Below, one piece after another: positions 26,153-38,731 of a DNA stretch of 64,000 bases (position 1 is the first letter of the stretch; each line of letters begins with the position of its first letter). Under the pieces are notes generated by a model that did no database searches, was not told where the DNA came from, and was given only the letters and a program-made list of their open reading frames with translations. The stretch comes from Reticulitermes lucifugus (lineage: Eukaryota; Arthropoda; Insecta; Blattodea; Rhinotermitidae), in assembly GCA_026260175.1 (NCBI GenBank), contig JAKCWW010000267.1:62001-126000 (forward strand). Reading direction: 5' to 3'. A program made the translations under genes and the position numbers.

Positions 26153-26805
26153 CAGGCATGCTCAACCTACTATGTGGCACAAGCAACTTCGGCAAAATTT
26201 GGTGTGCACGCGGCCAGAATGAAATTCAATACACAGAATTAAGAATGAATAAGTATACGTAAAAATATATTATAATTTTACCTGTGTGTCTATACGGCGG
26301 CCGAGATAGTGTAGTCGGTAATGGGACTCGCTACAGGCTGGGCGGTCCGGGGATAAAATCCCAGTGTGTGGAAGTTTTCCTTGCCCGTTCAGACCGTCCC
26401 TGAGGCCCACTCAGTTTTCTGTACAAGAGATACAGGGTCTTTGCCGGGGTAAAGCTGCCAGTGAGTTGTACTGACCACGCACCCCCTTTTAACGCCGAGG
26501 TTGCGATGGATTGAAGGTATAACTCCGCTCCCATGCCTGCATAGGCATGTCGTGTGGTGGCCTTAATCTTCAGCTTTATTTGACTATATATCATGCTCAA
26601 CAATAATATGCTGACAATAATAGGAAAAATATTCTTAAAAATGAAATTTACAATCTAGGCTAGGGTGTTGCTATTTGTAGCACGTTTTTGCAAAATGAGT
26701 AGTAATGTAATGTATGTCTGCATAAACAAACAGCCCAAATATTTTGAAAATTGCTTCGGCGTTCTATCTCGGCTTTACTCGCGACCTACGGGTTAAGCAG
26801 GCCTG
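26153..26805 (+). mobile_element. hAT-like MITE interrupted by a SINE
   Basis: The termini are CAGGCATGCTCAACC on the left and, reverse complemented, CAGGCCTGCTTAACCC on the right, a convincing terminal inverted repeat. The flanking 8-mers GTCTAGAG (26145-26152) and CTCCAGAG (26806-26813) agree at six of eight positions, as expected for an aged hAT target duplication. The interior matches 21316-21655 except for the SINE at 26295-26583. There is no transposase frame, so it is non-autonomous. Confidence 0.7.
26295..26583 (+). mobile_element. tRNA-derived SINE, family B, nested in the hAT-like MITE
   Basis: It starts CGGCGGCCGAGATAGTGTAG, has GGGGATAAAATCCCAGTG as a B-box region, then GACCGTCCCTGAGGCCCACT, GCCGGGGTAAAGC, ACGCCGAGGTTGC and a 3' part ending in an ATTTGA tail. 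A CTATA repeat flanks it (26290-26294 and 26584-26588). The empty related copy near 21437-21460 lacks it, so the SINE inserted after the MITE. Confidence 0.78.
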
Positions 26806-27304
26806 CTCCAGAGTGACTGAAACTATAAACTTATTTCCAACACAGTGCTTTTGCAAGAGATAAAATGCTGCTTGGGCTTTCTGAAGTGAAACAGTAATGT
26901 CGTTTACTCAATAGAATGCAGTTTACCCGAAAAGAGTGGGTACAGCCTTTTAACACTCGCGAAAATGGTCAGCAAAAACATGTAGATGTTTTCAAAAACA
27001 TGAGTCTCTATCACTGCTTGACCTACTTTCCACTGGTCGCCATTTGTTATGCTCAGCTCTAACGACACAGAACACAACAGAAAATAACTGTATTATCTTA
27101 CACACACAAAAAGCAACTGCACATTATTTCGATGTATTTTTAACTGGAATACACCCGTTACTGGTCACAAGCAAAGGACGGTCTGCTTTCCCCAGTACTA
27201 AACATTGTCAAGGTCAACTGCAAACTCCACAGTCACTATCTTTATCAACCACGCCGTGCCGACTGCAGCTATTTGTAATGTTCGGGCTCTGTGGTGTCAA
27301 GTCA

Positions 27305-27460
27305 TGCGGTTCCTACAAAGGGAAGTGTGCTATACTTCCAGAGATATGTATGAGATGAGGTTTCCACGGCAGCTAAAGTTAAGAGTAAGGTTTTCAGAGA
27401 CGTGAGGCAGTACAGTTTGGTAAATGGCAACATCTTAGAGAAAACTTCAGCCTCCATTAC
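27305..27460 (-). repeat. Dispersed repeat family F, copy 2
   Basis: The minus strand reads ACCAAACTGTACTGCCTCAC then GTCTCTGAAAAC, then GCTGCCGTGGAAACCTCATC TCATACATA. This matches the order of the copies at 2729 and 44566 (ACTACACGGCGTCAC, CCCAGAAGAC, CTGAGAA). The copy is diverged. Confidence 0.42.
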
Positions 27461-28165
27461 CAGGATAGGAAAGCGTAAAATTAGAGAAAGCGTGTTCCTC
27501 CAAAATGTTGATAAATATCTAGTAGGATACACGACGCCGTATCGCAGAATATTTAATTTTAATTCAGGCTAGTGTTTGCCAGAACTATACGGCACTTCAT
27601 TCCTCACATACCAAGTAACAATTTGGAGGATTGGTATCGATCATTAGCAAGCGCTTATGAAGATTGTAGACGTTAGAATGTAGCTCCCAGTCATTGCTCT
27701 GATGCCCTTGGCAAGTGTGGGCCTGTTATCATAGGGAAGTTTAGAGGTTGGCATAAAATCTTATCATTCAAAAAGCCTCAAGGCGGCTTCAATATCAAAT
27801 TACATGAAGACGTCAAGTTCCAGCCACTTTCTTTAGCCGGAAAGTATGGAAGGCTGTGTGGGCACTTCAGCTCGCTGTCGCGTGACTAACTCGATAAAGC
27901 AGTAATACTTGAGGAGGCAATGCAGCATTCTTTCCTGTCCTCAGCCACCTCAATCCACTCCAAAACCCGCATCCTATGTCTCTCTAACAGCCATTTTAAA
28001 ATCATCCTCCCCATCTATCCCTATGTCTCACAATTAACTCTGTTCCTAACTAAAAATTTCCTCTCTCTTCTATTTTCGTGATATACAATCCATGTACCTG
28101 GATAGCATTTATTTGATATTTAAAACATTGGATAAAGCTTTTATTTTTAAACTTTTTTCCAACAG

Positions 28166-28395
28166 TAGTCGGTATAGTGACTAGGATATGGATTGTACAG
28201 TCTGGAGTTCGATTGTCTGAAAGGGCAGGAAATTTTTCCTTCTGCAAAACGTCCAGACCGGTTCTTGGGCCCACCCAGACTTAATGAGAACCAGGGCATC
28301 TTCCACGGATGTAAGGCGGCCAGGATTTACCTCCGTCTGGGGCAAAGGTTAAGAATGAGTGGGCCATACGCCTTCTTTTTGTACTCATATCTTGC
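28166..28395 (+). mobile_element. tRNA-derived SINE, family B
   Basis: AGTCGGTATAGTGACTAGGA starts the head. GGAGTTCGATTGTCTGAAAG covers the B box. AAATTTTTCCTTCTG, CGTCCAGACCGGTTCTTGGG CCCACCCAG and AAGGTTAAGAATGAGTGGG follow in family B order. The 3' end is diverged. Confidence 0.68.
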
Positions 28396-30235
28396 ACAGA
28401 AATAATTTTAATTTGCTGTTTCGAAATAATAGTGAAGGAAAAATTCCATATATCTCGCATCGTTGCCTGACAGCATTAAATCGGTTCTACTTTCTGCAGT
28501 GTTGTTATGATCATTCAATATAGTTTTCTCGGGCGCACAGCCGCGTCAATTCGTTTGAATACAACGTTTCGGGGACTAGCTCCGTCCCCATCCTCAGGCA
28601 AAACAGTTTTAAAACTTATATTGTTATGATCATATTTAGACGAGACCGAAGTTTTAAGCTGGACTTTTCCTTATTCGAAAAAAAAAGCTTTTAAATTTCG
28701 ACACAGCCTGTAATTGCCCTTATGTGGCAGCAAGGCAGAGTAAAAAGTCAGTTCATACAGGAACAGAGCGCTGAGAACAAATATTCATCATCGGGTCATG
28801 CTTTCGGAAATCTTGGAGAAATGTGGCCTAAGCCTTCATGTTCTGTTCTGACTTCCTGCATGGTTCTCGACAGAGTAATTCTCTTCACACAAGTATCTTT
28901 AAATACAATAAATGGAACTATGTATAAGTGTCGAGTGGTGGTTACCGATATAACCTTGCGTAAAATGTCATGGCTGTTGACGCACCCGCCTTGGCTGTAC
29001 GTTCACGTCCGTTTGCAGCTTCTTGTGCAGGAAAGATTAACGACAGTTGGTTTATGTTGATGTGTTAGTGACATCACGCGCGCGTGTGTTTGCTAAAGTT
29101 TAGACTACAGATGTTACAAAATAGTTTCCTCAGAACTACAACAAGTATCTTGCTGCTTTAATAAAATATTATATTTATAAAAATTAAATTATTTATTTTT
29201 TACAGATGAAATTTCTTTATGGTTTCTCCATTCTTAGGCCAGGTATTTTGGTTCTTACAGTTACGCTCATGTTAAAACTTCCAAATTTAAAGCAAATATT
29301 TATCTCTTGTCTACGGCAAAACACTATACAATAACACAATACAACTTGGAAGAAAGTCCTTCCAGGGATGATTATATATTAGTTGCTCAACCTAACATAA
29401 AATTTCTCGCTTTTTTGCAGTTTTAATCCTGATGCCTACACTCAAAAAATTCCTAACGTAGATCCCATTATAATTTCAAATAAATTTACACAGTTTCCTG
29501 CCCGTGCCTACAGTACTCTCAAATTTGTGATTGTTCAAATATTAAGTCTGCCTATAATTCTCAACTCTTCGATTGTCTTCAATTTAGGAAATTGTTGCAC
29601 AAAGCATGTTGAAATTTAAACCGACTGAAAGCTCTTGCAGTCAAGAAAATGAAACAGTTTTAATAAAATATGTAAAAATATAAAAGTAATGAGGTATAAA
29701 TCTATCACGTGCCTCTAAATAGACTAAAGAAACTCGTCTTTAATTTTGAGGTAGCCTAGATATATTGTTGACAATTGGACCCACTTTAGAGTAATTTTCA
29801 TCTAACTTAGCTATTACTTCCCAGGATAGAATTTCTGACATTTGTTGAAGAAAAAGTAGGCATTGCCAAATTATTCTACATACCCTGCAGCCATATTCTA
29901 TAAATGTTTTTTGCTGATGGTGATTTTATTTTATATGTATCCTATTTTTTTATCCTCGGTTTATATCTACTTCTAGCACTGGACCGATTTTTTCAATCGT
30001 ATAGGGAATTTTGTGTAATATCTTATGCTATTTATATTTTTTTCCAAATCACTAGTGACGGCATTCATACGTGCTTAGAAATCTGTCATGTAATGTCCGG
30101 TCTGTTGATTTTACAACGACTTTAAAAATAAATGCAAAAAAATTATTTCTACGCTGATTCGTCATAAAAAATTGTTGTGGATGTAGGGTATGTTATGAAA
30201 TAATGATGTATGAGACTGGAATTAGATACGGAGTC

Positions 30236-30598
30236 AAAATTGAATTCAACTGAGATATGTCATTTAAAATGTAATTCAACTGAAGTATGCAGTTTTAAAA
30301 GGAATTCAAATCAAATATTTTTCCATATAAAATTAAACTCATACTGTTTTAAACGGAAGTTAATTTAAATAGGTGTATGCCACTTAAAACGTAAATCAAC
30401 TTATACATTTCAGCAAAAATAGGATTTAACCTAGATACGCAGTTCCAAACGCAATTATACTCAGCTATGCCATTCCAAATCAAATTAAACTCAGATATTT
30501 TGGTCCCAGTTAAACTCAACTCAGACATGATGATCGAAATGGAGCTCAACTTAGATACATCACATAAAATAAGTTTCAAATACGTCATTCCAAATGAG
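30236..30598. repeat. Degenerate ~30-bp tandem repeat (minisatellite)
   Basis: About eleven units of roughly 29-32 bp follow one another. Typical units are TGAATTCAACTGAGATATGT plus CATTTAAAA, CGCAATTATACTCAGCTATG plus CCATTCCAAA, and TGGAGCTCAACTTAGATACA plus TCACATAAAA. The shared skeleton is ..AA(T/C)TCAACT(C/T)AGATATG.CATT..AAA. The fourth unit is almost double length. Because the period is close to 30, frames on both strands show a ten-residue rhythm (for example IKLNSDI, VKLNSDM and MELNLDT on the plus strand). Coding is not implied. Confidence 0.72.
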
Positions 30599-31738
30599 AC
30601 AGTAGGTAGACGTGCTTCAGTTAAAGGCGCCGTCAATTGCGAAGGTTATTTATCGTCTAGGGGATATGAAGGAGAATACGGATATGGAGTATGGGTGAAG
30701 TGATAGTTCAGTAAATTGAATAATTAATCTGCGAAAATTGGATCCTTAATATTAGGATAATAGGCTAATTAATATTACTAGAATCTTTTTTTACAGGCTA
30801 GTCAAACAACAACTTACTATGGGCTTAAAAGCCAGGGTTCATTTCCCGACAGGTAACTGGATTCCTCCCATCCCAGCTACCGCCGGCGGGATTAAGCAGT
30901 GAATCCGTAAAGCTAACCACTTTTGCCTATATTATTCTTTTACTCTTGTGGCGGGTAAAGCTATGTCCCTGTTTAATTGCAACTCCTAATAGTCCCATTT
31001 TCCATTCCCAGATGTAGGACGAATGAATATGGTGCTTTTGTGGAATAATAATTTGCGGGAGCATACAGAAGTAATTGGACAGAAACCGGTCACCGTGCAA
31101 AGTTTTCCACCAAAATACCCTAACGGACTGCTGTGGGAGCAACACCGGGCCAATGTAATGAGATGCCTGAATTATTGCCTTTTCCTTAAGAATTGTTATT
31201 ACACTATGCGCACTGAGTAATGAGAATTCTTTTTATGTGTGATTTGTTACTCCTGTGTAAACACGTCATTTCTACGTAACTAAAACTCTCCTAATATTTC
31301 TCATGTAAAGTGTTATGACAGAATGTTACACTTTCTTTTACGCCTTTCTCAGATGTAGACAGCATTCTTTAAGCGAAATGAAATATTGTTTTTGTTCGGT
31401 TTTCTACTTTCCTGTAAAGTAAGCGATAACGTCTTTCATTGTGATTGGAAAAGAACTGTTTGTTTTTCTAAAACAGTACTGTCAGAATGGAGTATAATTC
31501 GCAAATATTTTTGTACCAGTTAACAGCCTCCACCCTCGACGTTAACATCAGTCCGTCACGTTAGTGTAGTCGACATGTTGACTTAACGCCAGGTAGAAGC
31601 TACATGTCTGTGTCTTAAGGGACTCCAACCCGGATTATCGCTGACTGCACTTAGCATTAAAAGAGCCTTCCAAGCTGAGTTTCAAAGGCGCTAAGAATAT
31701 CCTTCTGCAGTAGTAAACACGATTATAAATCTTCTGTG

Positions 31739-32163
31739 ATTTTAAGCAACAAATGCACACAATTTCCATTATATTCACAATATTATGTTTAAAAACAATA
31801 AACTTCTACATGTTTCGAACCTTACTGGTCCATCATCAGGGAGTACATTAATTGTTGTTGTATAGAGCAATTACTTGACAATATTTCCTACTCTTGCATA
31901 TGTAGAAGAACTGATGGAAATTCTTCAGTGTAGATTGAAGGTATGTAGCGGACAGAATTGTTACACAATAAGATGAAGCAGCGTGTGGATGTGATAAAGG
32001 TGTTCAGGGTACGGTGAATATTATTAAGTAATTGTTCTGTAAAACAACAATTAATGTACTCCCTGATGATGGACAAGTGAGGTCCGAAACATGGAGGAGC
32101 TTAATGTTTTTAAACACATTATTATGAATCTAACGACAATTGTGTGCATTCGTTGGTTAAAAT
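31739..32163. mobile_element. Foldback MITE, ~120-bp inverted arms
   Basis: The left end ATTTTAAGCAACAAATGCAC pairs with the right end (reverse complement ATTTTAACCAACGAATGCAC). Homology continues inward through ATGTTTAAAAACA, CATGTTTCGAACC and GGTCCATCATCAGGGAGTAC to ATTAATTGTTGTT, leaving about 180 bp of central sequence. No coding frame and no clear target duplication. Confidence 0.78.
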
Positions 32164-32680
32164 AAGATAAATTGAATTACAACGCACGGAATGGAAACTA
32201 TAAAGGATACGATTATAAAGTTTGGGGAGAAGAAATTTAGCGTAATATTGATGAGAGTTTACATAAGTAATATATATTTACATTCTAAGGATTTTATACA
32301 GAATAAAAGAAAGAAATCTTCAAAACTCATTCTGTGGAAATAAAATGGAATTTACAGTACAGACATTATATTTGTTCCGGAGTGATGACACCTTTTTTGT
32401 GGTGGGATAACGTGCCGACATTTTTAAGATCGTAGCTGTGTCGACGAGGATTCCCCTTGTCAACAGACGCAGCCACTTTCTCTAGAATGTCAGCACGCCA
32501 CCCAAAGCAGGATGTCATGGACCAAAAACAGAAATGACATTAAACACTAACTGCCGTAACAACCTAAAGAAATTTCTGACAATTTAGCCCAAATTACTTG
32601 TATGTTTTAGTTTTTATTACTCAATATGTTAATTACGTTTCGACCATTTTTATTGTCCTCAAGTGAATTAGGCCTACGTG

Positions 32681-32681
<1 letters not shown>

Positions 32682-32713
<32 letters not shown>
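32682..32713. repeat. (ATT)n microsatellite
   Basis: About ten TTA/ATT triplets directly abut the 5' end of a truncated family B SINE. Confidence 0.92.
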
Positions 32714-32949
32714 GCTACGGGCTTGACGGTCCGGGAACGAATCCCAGTGGGGCGAGATTTTCCGCACACTGGAGGACACCCAGCCTCCTATACAATGGGT
32801 ACCGGGTCATTCCCGGACCTAAAGCGGTTGGGACATGGCGCTAACCACCCACCCCCACCTAGCGCCGAGGTTAAAGAAAGAGTAGACCTATAAATCTACT
32901 CCCCCTCTGTGGCTTCCTGGCAGGTTATAAGGTGAAATTCACCTTTACC

Positions 32950-32950
<1 letters not shown>
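32714..32950 (+). mobile_element. tRNA-derived SINE, family B (5'-truncated)
   Basis: It begins GCTACGGGCTTGACGGTCCG, has B-box GAACGAATCCCAGTGG, then CCCAGCCTCCTATACAATGG, GTACCGGGTCATTCCCGG, AAAGCGGTTGGGACATGGCG, CTAGCGCCGAGGTTAAAGAA and a 3' end with TTCACCTTTACCT. It is one of the best preserved bodies of the family. The tRNA A-box region is missing, replaced by the ATT tract. Confidence 0.8.
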
Positions 32951-32951
<1 letters not shown>

Positions 32952-32993
<42 letters not shown>

Positions 32994-33000
32994 ATAGTAG
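32952..33000. repeat. (GTA/AGT)n microsatellite
   Basis: GTGGTGGTGGTAGTAGTAGT and further AGT triplets follow the SINE 3' end directly. Confidence 0.92.
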
Positions 33001-35749
33001 CTGTAGTGCTGTAATTTTGGTGTTTTAAAGTGAAAGTTATTGACAGTATGTATGATAAAATCTTTACAATTTAATAAAATGTCCTTGACTTTGTATTATT
33101 TTGCTGAAGTTAATTTAATTGATATATTTTGTTGGATTTAGAGATCAGTGCTGACTGAAAACATATCATTTACACTATAAACATTTACCGTTACAAAATG
33201 ATTTAATCTACGAGGTATTTCAAAATGTGTACGTTTTTACTTAAATCTTATTTATTTCGCGAGAAGTTTCAAACTGCCGATATGAAAATATCTGAGCATT
33301 AAAAACCATGTGGCGTCACTCAGGTTTTGTACAATTGCTTTAAATATTTCTTAGGATCACCGGCTTTCTGACAGCTATCTTCTTGTAATTAAAAATAATG
33401 TGTTATGAGTTCTGCTACATTCCTCAGCTGAAGGAGTGTAAAATGTGAGTCCCACGGTCATTTCTATTCCCAATTGTTTGGCGGTTCAAGCAACTAACAG
33501 CTATTGTTACATAAGCTAAGTAATTTAAGGCACAAACATCTGTAAAAATCTTGGATTAACAGAGACCTTTTTATACTGTATTATAATGGACAATAACAGC
33601 TTATAAATTTGTAAAAAATTTGTACATATTAACAAAAACTTAGACTTGACAAGCGATAGTGTTTCCGATAGAGGGGACGCTTCATAGCGACAAAATTGCA
33701 GAAGTTAAAACAGAAAAAATATTTGGTCATAAGTGTATAATGGAGCTCGACATCAAGATATGCTGACTGAAAATCAGCTGCAATAAAGTCGTTTCGAGTT
33801 CGACTTTGAATTAAGACTGCAACTTAAGTGAAATTAATACCACTATAAAATAAAAACTCACATATACTAATTCGGAAGGAATTCGGAATTAAGGTGGTAA
33901 GCTGCCTGTTTGCTCCTAGCGCCCTCTATACAAGAAAAAGTACAGCAAAACCTAAGACAGGTAACCATGAAAAGGCCAGCAGTTTCTGGCGTAGACAATC
34001 AGTCGGCGAGTTCGCGCGACTTGATAAATGTTTCCCCCTGTAATTATTAGCAAAATTATTCCCAGATCTTGTAACATGAACACAGAACACTACTTTCTGT
34101 CAGGAGCAAGAAATCCAGTCTAGAAGAACCCACAACAAATTCTGGCTATCTGTATATATGGTGGCTAACCTGACCCACGCGAAACCACGCACCGCTGACT
34201 CTGCGGAGGCTTTAATAGGTCAATATTTCCAGGTTCTATTATCCTTTGCTTCAGCCGTTGTAATTTTTCCAAAGTTACTAACTTTGTTTATTAAACAAGA
34301 AGAAATATAATAAGAAATATAAATTCCAGGTATTAAAACTATTCTTTTAGCAAAAATAAACTTTTTTCGATTTTACATCGTAAAATAACGACAGGTATAT
34401 CTTAAAAATATCTACGTAAAATACAATTTATTACCATCAAAATGCGAGTTATGTACTCCATCAAGAAAGTAAATAAATTCATATTTTTGTAAATAAGCTG
34501 TTGTAGGCTTATGCTATTACATGAGCTGAAAATATGTGAAGGTACCTGACCTGGTGCGCACTTAAATACAAAGCCAGGAAGATGTACGGCGTGTTACATG
34601 GGTAGCTCCAGGTGTCCCTAAATTTAATACTATTTAGTGTTAGTGGTCAGATTCCTGACCGGGCCACTTAATCTCCAAGGCAGAATTGCATGAAATTTAG
34701 TAGCTAGGATACTAGTAGGTTGGTACTATAATCGGTCTGGACGCTTTTAAAAAGGAAACTGCTCTGTCCCTGCCTGCAATTGAATTCTGATTCATCAGTC
34801 GCCCTGCCTTACAGGTAATAGTCATTATATGACGGTGAATTGTTTATGGTCTAAGTCTATCGGTCTACCTGCGCTAATACACACAGAGTAATCCTTACAA
34901 TTTCTTTTACACTTTAATTTAAAAAAAAAATATTCTCCACTTCTTTACAACTCCTACAGATTTTCTGCTATTTCAATTCTGTGTTTACGTAGTGTACTGT
35001 AAATAGTTCATTAATAGGCACAATGCGGAAGTGTGTCATACCGGAATAATGAGTACATATTCATTAACATTTACGGAACCTAATTTTACAATGAGTTTCT
35101 TATTTGAGAAACAAATTATGTAGGACTTTCAGCAATTGATCACAATATTCCGAACTATATCACATTATTCAGGAAATTATAATTCTCGACTTATGAAGTT
35201 ACAAAGTCATAAATCTGAGAGTTTATAAATATATAAAGTGCAGTGTGCGTTGAAAACACGTCTTTTATCATGAGTACGACTTCGATTATCTTGGACATCA
35301 CTCCACTTCAGGTCCTAGAAATTACACTACCGTGCCTATAATTAGATCAAATTAAGGCCTCTAAATATAACACATGCCATCAAAAGGACTTGAAATCCTA
35401 TGTTCAGCTCAATGAAGTAGAATCAAAACTAATAAAAAATACTGAAAAATAAGTAACCCTTTTTTTTACGTTTACAGAATTTCTCTCTAGGTTCATTTAT
35501 ATAACACCGCAGATTTGAACTGCTTCAAGTAGAGCCGAATTCACTGAAGAAAAGGATCTGTCTTTGCAGCATCTTACTGGGACTGACTGCACTATCTTCT
35601 GGACTCTATTCCATTAGTGTCAAGCAATCTTAGTCGTACTGACTCCAAGAAAATTTTGAGTTCCTTAATTTCTAATCTACTAAATTTAAAAATGACGATT
35701 TTGACATTAGTGATTGTGCAGGTCTATATTCATTGTTCTTATCGTCATG

Positions 35750-35915
35750 TCCCATATTTCTGCTCTCACGGCGAAGGTCCGGGTTTGATCCCAGGCAAAG
35801 CCGGTCCATGTGGGATTTGTGGCAGTCTAAATGACACTGGGACACGTACTTAATTTTTCCGCTGTCAGTGTCATTCTACCGTTGCCTCATATTCATATTT
35901 TATTCCTCCAACACC
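35750..35915 (+). mobile_element. tRNA-like SINE, family C
   Basis: It has the B-box GGGTTTGATCCCAGGC, then GGTCCATGTGGGATTTGTGG C, a GACACTGGGAC segment, and a 3' part GTCATTCTACCGTTGCCTCA TATTCAT. The same layout occurs at 54147-54281. The A-box half is diverged (CTCTCACGGCGAAGG). Confidence 0.6.
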
Positions 35916-36574
35916 AACGCTACACACATTAATATTTACAATTTACATTGTCATTAAAAACTCTCTTCTTTCTCTCTGTCTCTCTTTTCCCAAGTTTATG
36001 GATACTTTCTCTTTCTACAGGTTTAAACTACAAAGATTTTCCTTGTTTTATCTGTTAGATGGATTACTGAACGGAAGAGCGTGATACGCAGTGCGCCTGT
36101 ATTTAAAGGTAAGGTCTGACCGATATGATCTCAAATCATTGTGACAGTGATAAACTGCACCATAGTAAGTAATTGCTTATATTAAATTAGTAAGCTATCT
36201 GAGCTACAGGTGTATTTTTTTATTTGCTCTTCACCATAACTGACAGCCCTCCGTATCAGATGCAAGCGATAGCTCAGCTATATCAACAACGGAGGGGAAA
36301 GAAACCCCCAGGCAAATATTATGCTTGTCACAAGTCAGTGGACGATAAAATCACATTGCATATAACCAAATATGATTAAGTAAATCTAATGAGCGTGATT
36401 TCGGCTCGAATTTAGAGGAGAAAATTATTCCATTAAAATCTGTAGCGTTTAAAACGCATTTCTAATTTTATATCAGACCACAGGTAGGCGTGTGTAGGCC
36501 ACTTTGTGACAAGCAATGATAGAGCAAAATTTAAAAATAAAGGTTTCCCTGTCCCAGCCATGAAGACATAGATC

Positions 36575-36797
36575 TATAGGGAGAGTGGAGGTGTATCTCC
36601 ACTCATTCTTAACCTAGACACTAAAAAGTAGTGGTTAGCATCATACACCCGTCACTTTACTCACGTTACTCATTTCATAGGAGGTTCGGTGGAACCGAGG
36701 AACACTCTGGACTTTTGGCCAAGAGAAAGATTCTTACTCCCGCCGGGAACATCACCCCGGCTTGTCCAGCCTGTGGCCTACTCACTATAAGGACAGG
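36575..36797 (-). mobile_element. tRNA-derived SINE, family B
   Basis: The minus strand reads AGTAGGCCACAGGCTGGACA, GGGGTGATGTTCCCGGCGGG, GTAAGAATCTTTCTCTTGG, GAACCTCCTATGAAATGAGT, GATGCTAACCACTAC, TCTAGGTTAAGAATGAGTGG and AGATACACCTCCACTCTCCC, in family B order. It is near complete but diverged. Confidence 0.66.
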
Positions 36798-38668
36798 CAA
36801 TGTTATTATGTAAAATTAATAAGTAACTACGTAAAATGACTTACCACAGAACTAGTCCATTGGGAATGAGATGTAGGTTTAGCGAAAAATCATTTTTCTT
36901 TTATTTACTTAATTTATTTAACGACGCTGCCAGTAGCTCAGAGTAAGTTTATATGATTTTATGTAGAGCAGATAGTTAGCATGAGAAGTGAATAATGAAT
37001 TGGAAAGAATGCGAAAATGAGGCGTTTGTAACTTATCTTTTTTCTAGAGGTCTATAAAAACTCACGTAATATCTCAGTCCAGATGCCTCTCAATTAAAAG
37101 TCAGAAGGTTTAAGGCTTGAAAAAACTGCTTCAGTAATTTTTCTTTTCACTGCCGCTTTCATTTTCAGTTTGCGGACCAAAACAAACTCCTCTTTGATAC
37201 GCTAAAATTTGTATTTTGATAAGAGATATGCTTTTTAGACAGGGCAGCTAAAGACATATATTAACTAATTATAGAAACCTTTCTATTTGGAAGTAATATG
37301 TCAGTACCTATAAAGCATTTGATTCCTGTGAAGACAAGCATTAGAATACACTTCTCTCAAGAGAACAATACTACAAATTTGTAATTTACTTGTTTTTATT
37401 TAGGATTAATTGCACTGTTAGTAACGAATTAAGCTATATCATCGAACAGAAGGATGATTAGAGAAGAATAATTTGCAAAAGATATTGAAGGCAATGGCCA
37501 TTGCATAATTTTACAAAAATAGTTAGGCTACTCGTACTTAGACTACACAATGAGCTTAATCCACTGTAACTTCATGGGCATAAGAATTTCTTAAGCAGTC
37601 ACTGTTCGCAGTTATTAAAAGACTTTCCCCCATTTTATGAAAATTGCAATTTTATTGCCATGTCCATAATAGTACGTCACTAAGCAACGTTTTAAATCAG
37701 TTGAAAGGTAGTCTTTCACAGCCAAACCTAAACTTCTCTCTTAAGAATATTTTCTTTTTCTAGGCATATTTCAATATCACCCTTTGAACTACACCACTGT
37801 TTACTAAAAGCCAGATGAAGATATCGTTATTTATCTTGTATGATATATTCATTTGATTAAGTTCTCATTACACGCTTCGTGGTTCTGCTCACGGTTCAAC
37901 ACCTGCGTTTCACGGTAGACAGTCCCCTGAACATATATATTCTTATATAATTAACTTATCCTTAGCATAGGTTTCGGAATAACCTGTTCACACATTTCTT
38001 AGAACAATTTCCTCTTTCGCTTTATCGGATGACTACATTATCCTACGTAATATTTTTCCCAGGTGTGTCTCTTATATAACTGACGTCAGAAGGTAAGCAC
38101 CACATACATTATCTTAGGGCGTATTCATGTAACACGTTTTATCGAAAGCAAACTCGACTACATTCTAGAATATTAGACGCAGCCAGAACTTCAGAAGCCA
38201 AAGTATTCATTCGTTCGAAGAAATTTCCTTTCTTTTTAATTTATGAGTTTAAGCCATCGACACAGGACACTTCATAGTCTCAGCAGGGCGGGTTTAAAAC
38301 ATTTCTGGGCTCAACACAAAATAAATTTGCGTGATTTACTTACGTGTAATCCTAAACCGAAAAATGCAGATAGGACAATGTAAGAATTTTCATGCAAATG
38401 ATATTAAAAACAAGATAAAAACAACCAGCATCACCACACCCCTCCCTCCAAACTCCGGACAACATTCAGCCGCATGGGTTTCAATAGCCTTAAAACGGAG
38501 CTGCCTCTCAATTAGGCCAATCTTAATACTGGCAAAACAACAATTTTTTTAGGCATATCTTCAATGTCAACACCGAATAGGCTCTTTTTACACGTAAACG
38601 CAATAATATTTTTCAACATCCTTTTCTTTGAAAACAACAATTTCCAATAAGATATATCTGTCATTGAC

Positions 38669-38687
38669 ACGTGCGCACGCACGCGCG

Positions 38688-38718
<31 letters not shown>

Positions 38719-38731
38719 GTGTGTGTATATG
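38669..38731. repeat. Compound CG/CA/TA/TG dinucleotide repeat
   Basis: An alternating purine-pyrimidine tract runs GTGCGCACGCACGCGCGCAC, then (AC)n, then (AT)n, then (GT)n, about 63 bp in all. It is prone to left-handed or cruciform DNA and to length change. Confidence 0.9.

Noticed and set aside
28722-29060. 112-codon plus-strand open frame in intron 1
   Set aside because: No recognisable motif. Its length is not exceptional in 64 kb of six-frame sequence.
38669-38731. CRISPR-like or satellite array
   Set aside because: It is a simple dinucleotide tract without spacers. No CRISPR array occurs in the window.
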